Assembly: GCA_041480845.1 (NCBI GenBank)
Contig: JBGPAU010000015.1
Location: 1-17,907, forward strand
Source: LCIL01 sp041480845
GTDB lineage: Bacteria > Patescibacteriota > Microgenomatia > UBA8517
Reading direction: 5' to 3'
Length of the DNA: 17,907 bases
Both the position numbers and the translations under genes were made by a program. The notes beneath the pieces were generated by a model, which made no database searches, was not told where the DNA came from, and saw only the letters and a program-made list of their open reading frames with translations. Positions 1 to 6,748 of the stretch are shown in pieces. Within the stretch, counting starts at the first letter, position 1, and every line of letters starts with the position of its first letter.

Positions 1-97
1 TAATTTCTTAGATGTCATTAGTTATTTGTGGCCTTGAAACACTAAAGGCCCGCCGTAAATAGAAGCGGGACGAACGTACCATTAATGTACGCCTAAG
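1..97 (-). ncRNA. Structured non-coding leader or start of an RNA gene, continuing off the left edge
   Basis: No coding region can be supported in the first 145 bases. Downstream of the consensus promoter at 103-130, the minus-strand transcript would start near 96 and contains three small stem-loops: CGTAC/GTACG (75-79 with 87-91), CCCGC/GCGGG (49-53 with 65-69) and GGCCTT/AAGGCC (30-35 with 45-50). The last two share bases 49-50, so they compete in part. A strong promoter followed by about 100 structured bases with no start codon near the 5' end suits an rRNA leader, another stable RNA, or a regulatory 5' UTR. I do not recognise a named RNA family. The gene it serves lies outside the window. 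Confidence 0.35.
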
Positions 98-129
98 AGT
101 GGATTATATTATCTATTAATTAGATGTCA
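8..129. repeat. 10-bp direct repeat TTAGATGTCA flanking the structured segment
   Basis: TTAGATGTCA occurs at 8-17 and again at 120-129, 112 bp apart. On the minus strand the right copy forms part of the -35 region (TTGACATCTAA) of the promoter at 103-130. The left copy (ATGACATCTAA) could be a second -35 region whose -10 would fall off the window, giving a tandem P1/P2 arrangement. A mobile-element target duplication is possible, but nothing between the copies looks like an element. Confidence 0.35.
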
Positions 130-130
130 A
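103..130 (-). promoter_or_regulatory. Consensus sigma-70-type promoter, TTGACA-N16-TATAAT
   Basis: On the minus strand, a perfect -35 TTGACA (125-130) and a perfect -10 TATAAT (103-108) are separated by 16 bp. It fires away from mltG toward the left edge, with a start expected near 96. It begins 15 bp after the mltG stop codon. Most other promoters I could identify here lack a good -35, so this one should be unusually strong. Confidence 0.75.
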
Positions 131-145
131 CACCCAACTTCAACC

Positions 146-1099
146 CTATTTTCCAAGATATTTAGCAACATTAGCATTATGCTCATTCAGCGTTTTTGCA
201 TAGTGAATCTGGCTGGTGGCGTCATGAATGTAATACAAATAATCTGTCTTTGCGGGATTAAAAGCTGCCTTAAGTGATGAAAGTCCCGGATTCGCAATCG
301 CAGCCGGAGGAAGTCCTGCATATTTATAGGTATTGTAAGCAGAATTTATTTTTAAGTCAGCTAGACTTAAAATCGGCCACCAGTCTTTAGAAGTACCCAC
401 CGCATATTGGACTGCAGCATCAACCTGCAGCGGCATTCCTGCATTGATCCGATTAAGTAAAATTCCAGCAACAACCGGACGTTCCGCGTCGGTTTTTGTT
501 TCCCTTTCAATAATTGATGCCAGAGTTACTGCTTCAGAAAAGGTAAGATTAGACCCTTGAGGAATTAGACCCAAAGTTTTGGCAGTAAATGTATCCGCCA
601 TTTTCTTTACGACAGCCGTAGCTGACGTATCCAGCGGAAAAAGATATGTATCCGGAAAAAGATATCCCTCTTTTCCTTTTGAAGCAAGTAAAAAATCACC
701 GGAAAAAGCGGCGTCTTTGCCCAAAGCCGTGGCAAATTTTGCCGCCATTTCTTCACGCCTTAGGCCTTCCGGAATCGTTACCCAAATCTCGATAGGACCG
801 TTAAAAAGAGCGTTAACATTTTGGAACATGGAAAATGATGGGGAAAGTCTGAATTGTCCCGACTGAAGTTTCCCGGATTGACCCGTAAATTGAATATAAA
901 TTTTGAAGGCCAACGCACTTTTAATGATTCCGGCCGACTCAAGTTTTGTTCCGATTTGAGAGGCAGATAATCCTTTAGCAATAACAAAATTGCTGAAATT
1001 TTTACCGCCCGTTACCGGCAGGATGCTAATATAAAACCAGATAGCAGCTGCCGCAAGTATAAACGCTACCAGTAGGGGCAAAAACAAAAGTTTTTTCAT
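146..1099 (-). CDS. mltG: Endolytic murein transglycosylase MltG (YceG-like)
   Basis: MltG cleaves nascent peptidoglycan strands in the membrane and so sets glycan-chain length. The 317-aa protein starts with a short basic stretch and one membrane segment (about 4-25), followed by a LysM-like small domain (about 35-100) and the YceG catalytic domain. The catalytic glutamate is in ASIIERET (Glu198). The conserved downstream block with PLQVDAAVQYA, YNTY.. GLPP and the C-terminal YYIHD...H.A.TL..HN is intact. Length is normal for the family. In Bacillus the alaS-ruvX region ends in the mltG homologue, so the position here fits. No Shine-Dalgarno is visible; a possible -10 (TAAAAT, 1109-1114) ends 9 nt before the ATG. 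Identification is firm. Confidence 0.95.
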   Translation of the reverse strand: MKKLLFLPLLVAFILAAAAIWFYISILPVTGGKNFSNFVIAKGLSASQIGTKLESAGIIKSALAFKIYIQFTGQSGKLQSGQFRLSPSFSMFQNVNALFNGPIEIWVTIPEGLRREEMAAKFATALGKDAAFSGDFLLASKGKEGYLFPDTYLFPLDTSATAVVKKMADTFTAKTLGLIPQGSNLTFSEAVTLASIIERETKTDAERPVVAGILLNRINAGMPLQVDAAVQYAVGTSKDWWPILSLADLKINSAYNTYKYAGLPPAAIANPGLSSLKAAFNPAKTDYLYYIHDATSQIHYAKTLNEHNANVAKYLGK

Positions 1100-1108
1100 G
1101 ACGTAACC

Positions 1109-1114
1109 ATTTTA
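1109..1114 (-). promoter_or_regulatory. Possible -10 box for mltG
   Basis: TAAAAT on the minus strand ends 9 nt before the mltG ATG, so a transcript would have a leader of only about 2 nt. No good -35 is present. This is one of the weaker members of the leaderless pattern seen across the window. Confidence 0.35.
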
Positions 1115-1139
1115 CGACATATCAGTGTTCAATTCATGT

Positions 1140-1156
1140 GCCAACCAGGGGTTGGC
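1140..1156. terminator. Perfect 7-bp hairpin between zinc-ribbon gene and mltG
   Basis: GCCAACC (1140-1146) pairs with GGTTGGC (1150-1156) around a 3-nt loop, 23 bases past the zinc-ribbon stop and 40 bases before the mltG start. There is no U-run on the minus strand, so it is not a clear intrinsic terminator. It could be a weak or factor-assisted terminator, or an mRNA end stabiliser. Confidence 0.35.
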
Positions 1157-1178
1157 TGCTTTTGAATGCTGTTATCTC

Positions 1179-1379
1179 TCACACTTCTTCGAGAAGCGCT
1201 CTTCTATATTTATTAGTTTTGGGGTCGTGGATAAAAATCCTTCCGCACTTGATACAAGTAACCTGTTCGCCGTATTTTGTTTCTTTCTTTTTCCCTTCGG
1301 AAAGTTCGGTTCCGCAACCCACACATCGTCCCTGAGAAAGGAGCCAAGCTTGAATCGGAGCAATAACGTTTTTGAACAT
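1179..1379 (-). CDS. Small zinc-ribbon protein
   Basis: This 66-aa protein has two CxxC knuckles, CVGC (Cys19/22) and CIKC (Cys42/45), spaced as in a zinc ribbon that binds one zinc ion. The C-terminal part is basic and charged. I cannot assign a function; nucleic-acid or protein binding is typical of such ribbons. It lies between ruvX and mltG, where Bacillus also has a small gene (yrzB), though I cannot claim homology. The start at 1379 is supported by an extended -10 TGCTATACT ending 10 nt upstream. Overlapping readings of the same DNA in other frames lack the paired cysteines. Confidence 0.8.
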   Translation of the reverse strand: MFKNVIAPIQAWLLSQGRCVGCGTELSEGKKKETKYGEQVTCIKCGRIFIHDPKTNKYRRALLEEV

Positions 1380-1389
1380 AGGTACTTAG

Positions 1390-1416
1390 AGTATAGCATG
1401 TAAGCTCCCCCGTCAA
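1390..1416 (-). promoter_or_regulatory. Promoter of the zinc-ribbon gene, extended -10
   Basis: TGCTATACT (1390-1398, minus strand) is an extended -10, with TTGACG at 1411-1416 as a possible -35 and a short 15-bp spacer. It overlaps the end of ruvX. The -10 ends 10 nt before the ATG, giving a leader of about 3 nt. The same nine bases occur in front of alaS. Confidence 0.6.
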
Positions 1417-1805
1417 TCTTTATTTAAATCCAAAAAATTCTGAAGCATTACTGCGGCGGCATAGGCATCTTCCATCTCGTGGCGCTTTTTCTGGCCGATT
1501 CCGGCTTCCATGCTCATTCTTTGAGCGTCCTGGGTGGAGAGAGTTTCATCAAAAGCTTCAACAGGGATTCCGATAAGTTTTCCCAGGTTCAGACTGAAAT
1601 TTTTAGATTCCTCCCCCATTTCGCCTTCCGAAACTCCAAAAACAACTTTTTCAATACCTTCTTCCTCGATAACTTTTACTATTTTTTCTACAAGCGTCTT
1701 GGTATCTGTATATCGGATTACACCCATGGGGTCTGCCAAACTCCCTTCGGCTATGGCCAGTCCGATTTTACTTCTGCCGTAATCAATTCCAAGAATTTTT
1801 TTCAT
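1413..1805 (-). CDS. ruvX: RuvX/YqgF family RNase H-like nuclease
   Basis: YqgF/RuvX proteins have an RNase H fold and are described both as putative Holliday-junction resolvases and as pre-16S rRNA processing nucleases. The 130-aa sequence has the expected acidic residues: Asp8 in ILGIDYG, Glu87 in DETLST, and Asp113 in the C-terminal EDAYAAAVMLQNFLD helix. Length is normal. The start codon overlaps the sortase stop in an ATGA junction (1802-1805), so it is translated by coupling and has no ribosome site of its own. The glycine-rich GLP-type loop seen in many homologues reads FGVSEGE here, a mild divergence. Confidence 0.93.
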   Translation of the reverse strand: MKKILGIDYGRSKIGLAIAEGSLADPMGVIRYTDTKTLVEKIVKVIEEEGIEKVVFGVSEGEMGEESKNFSLNLGKLIGIPVEAFDETLSTQDAQRMSMEAGIGQKKRHEMEDAYAAAVMLQNFLDLNKD

Positions 1806-2491
1806 TGTGGTGGTACAACTCTTGCCCTAACTATTAACCTCTTCGGATCCCCCGGGTCACCCGGCGGAACACATGTAACAAGTGTCAAAAAAGAATCTGT
1901 CGAATCCTGATCAAGCACTTGAATATCGGTTGGGAGTACCTCAAACATAGTTTCAATTCTATAAGTGTAGGCAACCCCGTCATAATCTATGTAGATCAAA
2001 TCCCCTTTTTTCAAAGTCGGAAGAAGCGAAAAAATGGAAATATAATTCTTCGGGTCATAAAAAATCGGTAAAATCGAGTGCCCGAAAATTACCGAGTTTC
2101 CCCTCTTTCCGGGAAGGGCGGTGCCGGGATATTGGATAAGGCTTTTACTTAAGTCCTCTCCTCCGATTGCCACGGTCGCCGAATTGATTTTAAGTCTTGG
2201 AATGGTAATCGTATAATAATCAACTTTTGATGTACTAAAATCTTCTTTTTTTGCTCCACCGGGAAACCAGTTGCTGGCTTGGGTGTAATCCACCCTATCG
2301 TTTGTGGTTGTTGTAGTTACTGCTCCTTGAATTTTTTCCGCAGTACTTCCTATCGGGGAAATAAGTTTTGTATAATTTTGAGAATAAGTAGAGTTATATG
2401 AAAGAATTGGGTAAAGCACTCCCGTAAGAATTACAATTCCTGAAATTCCAGAAACCAGTGCCGCAACGCGCAAAATCGTCTTTTGAGTCAT
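1802..2491 (-). CDS. Sortase (class C/D/E-like transpeptidase)
   Basis: Sortases are membrane-anchored cysteine transpeptidases that cut a C-terminal sorting signal and attach the protein to the wall or to another protein. The 229-aa sequence has an N-terminal membrane segment (about 8-31), a Ser/Thr-rich stalk, and the sortase barrel from about 90. The catalytic triad is visible: His138 in FGHS, Cys207 in TLVTC and Arg218 in KRLIVR. No LPxTG-type substrate is encoded in the window. It follows the J-like surface protein and overlaps ruvX by 4 bp. A -10 (TATTAT) 7 nt before the ATG, directly after the previous stop, argues for its own leaderless start. Sub-class cannot be settled by eye. Confidence 0.92.
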   Translation of the reverse strand: MTQKTILRVAALVSGISGIVILTGVLYPILSYNSTYSQNYTKLISPIGSTAEKIQGAVTTTTTNDRVDYTQASNWFPGGAKKEDFSTSKVDYYTITIPRLKINSATVAIGGEDLSKSLIQYPGTALPGKRGNSVIFGHSILPIFYDPKNYISIFSLLPTLKKGDLIYIDYDGVAYTYRIETMFEVLPTDIQVLDQDSTDSFLTLVTCVPPGDPGDPKRLIVRARVVPPQ

Positions 2492-2498
2492 GACACTA

Positions 2499-2504
2499 AT
2501 AATA
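2499..2504 (-). promoter_or_regulatory. -10 box for sortase-ruvX
   Basis: TATTAT on the minus strand ends 7 nt before the sortase ATG and directly follows the stop codon of the J-like gene (2505-2507). The mRNA would begin at or within a base or two of the ATG. No clear -35 is present. Confidence 0.5.
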
Positions 2505-4682
2505 CTACTGCTCGGCGGTTACTTCGAGAGTAATATTTTTAGGAATTCGGGGAAGAGTACCCAAAAAGCCCGGAAGCTTTGGTTTTAACTTGATTTCCGC
2601 GTGTCCGAATCCCGGAATAGAACTTAGATAATTCTCGGTAACCGATGTGGTTTTGCCTACAATTTTCTCAATAATTTTTGCTTTATCAATACCGGGAAGA
2701 AAATTTGCCCCAACCGTTACGTCATATAAATAATTTCCGCCTTGCAGGGTAGAAAATTTAAATTTGAAATCTATCTGGTCACTATTAAGTGTAAATCCCG
2801 CAGGAACTTTATCTTTTAAAACGACCTTGGCGTATTCAATTAATTTGACTTTATCGGAAGCGATTCCCGTTACCTTTAAGTTTAGGGAAAGTTTGACGCT
2901 ATCCGCCGAATCTCCCACTTTGCGGTCAAAGTTTTCACTCACCGTTTCCACCCCGGCCAAATCACTGACAAAAATTTGGTCGCTTGCAACTTTTCCCGAA
3001 ATATCGTTTGTGGCATTTTGGATAAGCTCCCCTTTGAGTCCTGTTTCCAGATTTGCTTGATCATCGGCGCTAACGGCCGAAATTTCCTGACTGCTTCCGC
3101 CGGAAAAATCGGAAAGGGATGTTCCTGCAACCATTGCTTTTGAATAATTTCCGATCGCGAAAACCTCCCCTTTAGCCAGATTATATTGAGCCCCGATATC
3201 AGAAGCGGTAATTGCAACAGTTGCCGTTCCCGGAGAACCCGGAAGAATCTGTCCCGAAACCGAAGCGGTCAAGTTCGTAACAAACTTAAGTCCTGCTGAT
3301 GAAGTTAGAATGGTCCCTGCGGTTAAGTTTATTGCGGTTCCGTTACCGTTTGCTATTTGAACGTTTCCCGTAGCTTTATTTCCGATTAGTTTTGTCCCTG
3401 TTGTTGACTTGGTTTTGTCTCCAGCTACCGTATCCGTAATTACTTGGGCAGGGATGATACCGGCAGCCGCGTCCGTTGCTCCGTTCGGGCTAAAAGATAA
3501 CTGGACCTGCTGCTCAAACCTTTTAGGGGTAACAAAAACGGTTATTTTCGCTTTGGGGATAAACCACCAACCAAGCGCACCTCCGATAACTGCCAAAAGT
3601 GCCACAACCAAAATGCCGATTAATGTATTATTTTTTACGCGCGGCGCTGCGTTGGCTCTTATGGAAAAGGAGTGAAAAAGATTCTTGGTCTTTTGCAAAT
3701 ACTCTCCGGCGACTTTTCCGGGATTAAAAGCCGGCTTTTGGGGAGCCGCGACGGGTTCAACTTTCGGGAGCGGCACAACATTTTCAATCTCACTTTCCTT
3801 CGCCGAAATATCATGTCCGATGGTAAAGCCCAATTTTTCTGCAGTTACCTCTTTTACGGGAGAGGTTTTCATTTCTTCAACTTCTTCTCGTTTTTCTTCC
3901 GAAAACTGAGTATCTTTTGAATCGACCTGGGAAACGTGCCCGATTTCGGCTGCCCCCGCCAGAGAAGTTGCCAGAACTTTTCTATCGGGACTCAGTGTCT
4001 CGGCTTTCGGGGTATGCAAAAATTTAATCTTTTCAATTCCTTCCCATGATGTTTGCAGCAAAGTTTCCTTTGCTTCTTCAAGTTCCCCTTCTTTTCCGTT
4101 GTAGACTATAAACCGCGAGGGAAGAGGGTTTGCCCCTTCGAATCGGCAAAGGCCTTCGGTAACATCTTCAATAAGTGAGACGCTTCTTGATACCTCGGTT
4201 GTTCCTACAAGGTTTCCCAACTTAAAAACCGAAATTTCAATCCTCCCCGAGGCAAGTCCCAGGATTATTGCATTTAACGGGGAACCTTCTTCGGATTTGC
4301 ACAAGTGGGCGATTGCTTCAGGTAGAACGACAAAACCAACCGGATTCAGGGAAAGCTCCGTACAAAGTTTCTTTATCTTAGCAAGGTGCTCCTCGGTAAT
4401 TTCTCCGTTTTTAACCCAAGAGGAAGAAACGCCAAAAACAGCCTTTTCAGGCTCTTTATAATTTTCCGGGAGTTTTTGGATTGCGGAGGAAAGCGCGGTG
4501 TCAACGGCTCCGGTAAGCTCATCTTCGGTGCTCCACGCCGCCCCCGGACTGATACTGAGAACCTCGGCAGCAGATTCACCGATATACCATACCCCCGCCT
4601 GAATCCATCCTTCCTCTATAACAAGCGACCAATACAGTTCCGGCGGGTGCTCCCTGTTTGTTAAAAAATCTTTGAGGTTCAT
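2505..4682 (-). CDS. Actin-like domain / TM / baseplate-J-like surface protein
   Basis: This 725-aa protein has three parts. Residues 1-250 resemble the actin-like fold of PilM/FtsA proteins: a VVLPEAIAHL stretch followed by a glycine-containing strand-turn-strand (LGLASGRIEISVFKLGNLVGTTEV). The phosphate-binding residues look degenerate. Residues 251-350 are a charged linker. One membrane helix spans about 353-376. The remainder (377-725) is predicted to be outside the cell, with a baseplate-J-like segment at about 435-540 (KATGNVQI, T.AGT.L.., GSPGTATV.ITA...G..YN) and a beta-rich end with PGFGHAEIKLKP. Similar J-like membrane proteins are common in Patescibacteria, but their role is unknown to me. 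The ATG abuts the alaS stop with no gap, so translation is coupled. The sortase follows directly. The J-like part is fairly sure; the actin fold is an inference. Confidence 0.75.
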   Translation of the reverse strand: MNLKDFLTNREHPPELYWSLVIEEGWIQAGVWYIGESAAEVLSISPGAAWSTEDELTGAVDTALSSAIQKLPENYKEPEKAVFGVSSSWVKNGEITEEHLAKIKKLCTELSLNPVGFVVLPEAIAHLCKSEEGSPLNAIILGLASGRIEISVFKLGNLVGTTEVSRSVSLIEDVTEGLCRFEGANPLPSRFIVYNGKEGELEEAKETLLQTSWEGIEKIKFLHTPKAETLSPDRKVLATSLAGAAEIGHVSQVDSKDTQFSEEKREEVEEMKTSPVKEVTAEKLGFTIGHDISAKESEIENVVPLPKVEPVAAPQKPAFNPGKVAGEYLQKTKNLFHSFSIRANAAPRVKNNTLIGILVVALLAVIGGALGWWFIPKAKITVFVTPKRFEQQVQLSFSPNGATDAAAGIIPAQVITDTVAGDKTKSTTGTKLIGNKATGNVQIANGNGTAINLTAGTILTSSAGLKFVTNLTASVSGQILPGSPGTATVAITASDIGAQYNLAKGEVFAIGNYSKAMVAGTSLSDFSGGSSQEISAVSADDQANLETGLKGELIQNATNDISGKVASDQIFVSDLAGVETVSENFDRKVGDSADSVKLSLNLKVTGIASDKVKLIEYAKVVLKDKVPAGFTLNSDQIDFKFKFSTLQGGNYLYDVTVGANFLPGIDKAKIIEKIVGKTTSVTENYLSSIPGFGHAEIKLKPKLPGFLGTLPRIPKNITLEVTAEQ

Positions 4683-6479
4683 TTAAGTTCCAAGCGACGC
4701 GTAAATCCGGATAATTCCGGACCCTATTTTCTCTTGCTTAATTATTCTAACACTACCAATTGCGCCCGTGTGGTTTGCGTGAGGACCGCCGCAAATTTCT
4801 CGACTGAAAGAACCTATTGTGTAAACTTTAACCTTTTCTCCGTATTTTTCGGCAAAAAAATGCATGGCACCGAGTGCGATCGCCTCGCCGATTGGCATCT
4901 CGATAAAGGTGACGGGTAAATCTTCTTTTATTTTTTGATTTACTAAGTTTTCTACCTTTTTTATTTCATTGTCAGTTAACTTTTGCGGGTGAGAAAAATC
5001 AAATCTTAATCTTTCCGAAGTTATATGACTTCCTTTTTGACCAACGTGTTCTCCTAAGATTTGGCGGAGCGCGGCATGCAGGAGGTGCGTTGCCGTATGA
5101 AGTTTTGTGGTAACTTCCGAGGCTTGAGCAAGGCCCCCTTTGAACATTCCGGCTGAGGCGCTTCTACTTAAATTCTTATGTTTTTCAAATTCACTTTCAA
5201 AAGTATTCCTTTCCTCCGGCGTAAAACTCATTCCGTTCTGTTTAAGTATTTCGATAGTAAGTTCAAGCGGGAAGCCCTCAGTTTGATAAAGATCAAATGT
5301 AAATTCGCCGTTAATTTCTTCCCCCTTTGCAACAGCGGAAGTAAGCCGGGCGAGCCCGCGCTTAAGTGCCAGTTCAAATCTGGTTGCTTCAGCGGATAAA
5401 TTTTCCTCGACAAATTTCCAATGGCTATCGACATTCGGATAGAATTTTCGTAAGTTCTCAGCAACATGTGCAACGGCTCCACCGGAAATTCCGCTTCCCA
5501 AGAGATGAAAATGAAACATTGTCCGCCTGATAAGGCGCCTTAATACGTAGCCGTGAAGTTTATTTCCCGGGACAACTCCTTCCGCAAGTAAATTGCAGGA
5601 GGCCCTAAGATGATCCGCGATTATTCTGAAACTTTTGTCTTTTTGCCCATCGCTTCCATAATTAACTCCGATTTCTCCCTCAAGGCCTTTTATAATTCCT
5701 GAAAACATATCTATTCTGAAAACATCGGGGCTACCCATCATGGCCGCCGCTGTTCTTTCAAGCCCTCCCCCAAAATCAACATTTTTTTGCGGGAGCTCAA
5801 TCAACTTTCCGTCTTTGTTTTTTTGATATTGCATAAAAACTGAGTTCCCGATTTCGAGGAATTTTCCACAGTCGCAGTTCGGGTGACAGAATTTTCCAAA
5901 GTTGGGGTCGTGGTCAACTTCTTCAAATTCGAAAAATATTTCACTGTCGGGCCCGCCGATTTCCCCTACCGGCATTTTGTCGGGTGCACCGGCGCGGCTC
6001 CACCAGTTTTTATCCGCTCCGTAAAAATGGATGTGACTTTCCGGTAGTCCCAAAGATTTCCATATTCCAAATGATTCCGCATCCTTTGGAACTTCGGCGT
6101 TTCCTTCAAAAACAGAGACATGCAGACGCTTCGGATCGAGCTTCAATTCCTTTGTAAAAAATTCCCAGATCCAAGGAAGTTGTTCTTTTTTGAAATAATC
6201 ACCGAGTGACCAATTCCCAAGCATTTCAAAAAATGTTGTGTGGCGGGTGTTCCCAACTTCCTCAATGTCCTGCAAACGAAGTGATGGTTGGGAATCAACT
6301 AAACGTTTACCCTCGGGGTGTTTTTCTCCTTTGAGGTAAGGAACCAATTGCTGCATTCCGCTTGATGTAAAAAGAGTTGTGGGGTCGGAATCAATTACCA
6401 GAGGCGAGGCAGAAATTTCGGCATGATCACGTTTTTTAAAAAAATCCAAATACTTTTGCCTAATCTCAGAAGTCGTCAT
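4683..6479 (-). CDS. alaS: Alanine--tRNA ligase, short form lacking the C-Ala domain
   Basis: AlaRS charges tRNA-Ala and clears mischarged Ser/Gly. The 598-aa protein has class II motif 1 (RHTTFFEMLGNW, from Arg79), motif 3 (GGGLERTAA, from Gly237), a small Cys-rich insertion (CHPNCDCG, Cys198/202/204), the tRNA-binding middle region, and the editing domain with both zinc-binding halves: HTATH (His461/His465) and CGGPH (Cys563/His567). It ends just after the editing domain. The C-terminal coiled coil and C-Ala domain found in the usual ~870-aa enzymes are absent. The clean stop, with the next gene starting at once, suggests a native short form and not a break. An extended -10 6 nt before the ATG sets the start. 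Confidence 0.96.
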   Translation of the reverse strand: MTTSEIRQKYLDFFKKRDHAEISASPLVIDSDPTTLFTSSGMQQLVPYLKGEKHPEGKRLVDSQPSLRLQDIEEVGNTRHTTFFEMLGNWSLGDYFKKEQLPWIWEFFTKELKLDPKRLHVSVFEGNAEVPKDAESFGIWKSLGLPESHIHFYGADKNWWSRAGAPDKMPVGEIGGPDSEIFFEFEEVDHDPNFGKFCHPNCDCGKFLEIGNSVFMQYQKNKDGKLIELPQKNVDFGGGLERTAAAMMGSPDVFRIDMFSGIIKGLEGEIGVNYGSDGQKDKSFRIIADHLRASCNLLAEGVVPGNKLHGYVLRRLIRRTMFHFHLLGSGISGGAVAHVAENLRKFYPNVDSHWKFVEENLSAEATRFELALKRGLARLTSAVAKGEEINGEFTFDLYQTEGFPLELTIEILKQNGMSFTPEERNTFESEFEKHKNLSRSASAGMFKGGLAQASEVTTKLHTATHLLHAALRQILGEHVGQKGSHITSERLRFDFSHPQKLTDNEIKKVENLVNQKIKEDLPVTFIEMPIGEAIALGAMHFFAEKYGEKVKVYTIGSFSREICGGPHANHTGAIGSVRIIKQEKIGSGIIRIYASLGT

Positions 6480-6485
6480 GGCTAA

Positions 6486-6494
6486 AGTATAGCA
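6486..6494 (-). promoter_or_regulatory. Extended -10 promoter of alaS, leaderless
   Basis: TGCTATACT on the minus strand ends 6 nt before the alaS ATG. Transcription should start at or next to the start codon, which explains the lack of a Shine-Dalgarno sequence. No -35 match lies upstream, as expected for TGn-type promoters. Confidence 0.7.
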
Positions 6495-6497
6495 TTT

Positions 6498-6731
6498 CTA
6501 GCCACCGTGGGTTTCGAGTTTTTTGTTTTTGTGAAGAAGTTCCAGAACCGAACTTAATTTCTCCGGACGGATTAAACCCCCACCGAGAATTGCATCCTCC
6601 AAAATACTGTTAAGTCTTTTGATAGCCTTTCTTAGATCAATAATAATAAGCATCACTTGAAATCCAACCACAACAAGTAGAAGCGTCAGGCTGATTACGA
6701 CAACAATTAAAAGTGTTTGAACAGAATCCAT
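6498..6731 (-). CDS. Small single-pass membrane protein of unknown function
   Basis: I do not recognise a family for this 77-aa protein. Residues 5-32 form a very hydrophobic membrane helix. This is followed by a short amphipathic, charged region (LRKAIKRLNSILEDA) and a polar C-terminus, predicted inside. It lies between the RodZ-like gene and alaS on the same strand, with 17-18 bp gaps on both sides. A weak -10 (GATAAT) ends 9 nt before the ATG. It may act with the RodZ-like protein at the membrane, but only its position suggests this. Coding is supported by the tight packing and the coherent TM-plus-charged pattern. Confidence 0.7.
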   Translation of the reverse strand: MDSVQTLLIVVVISLTLLLVVVGFQVMLIIIDLRKAIKRLNSILEDAILGGGLIRPEKLSSVLELLHKNKKLETHGG

Positions 6732-6740
6732 ATTTTATAA

Positions 6741-6746
6741 ATTATC
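6741..6746 (-). promoter_or_regulatory. Possible -10 box for the 77-aa membrane protein
   Basis: GATAAT on the minus strand ends 9 nt before the ATG and fits in the 17-bp gap after the RodZ-like stop codon. It is weak on its own. The constant spacing seen at other genes raises its likelihood. Confidence 0.35.
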
Positions 6747-6748
6747 AA

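Noticed and set aside
8..129. 10-bp direct repeat as target-site duplication of a mobile element
   Set aside because: The 102 bp between copies contain no terminal inverted repeats or coding sequence. A duplicated promoter element explains the repeat better.
1479..1910. 143-aa plus-strand frame over ruvX and the sortase end
   Set aside because: Antisense to two well-supported genes joined by an ATGA overlap; composition is not protein-like.
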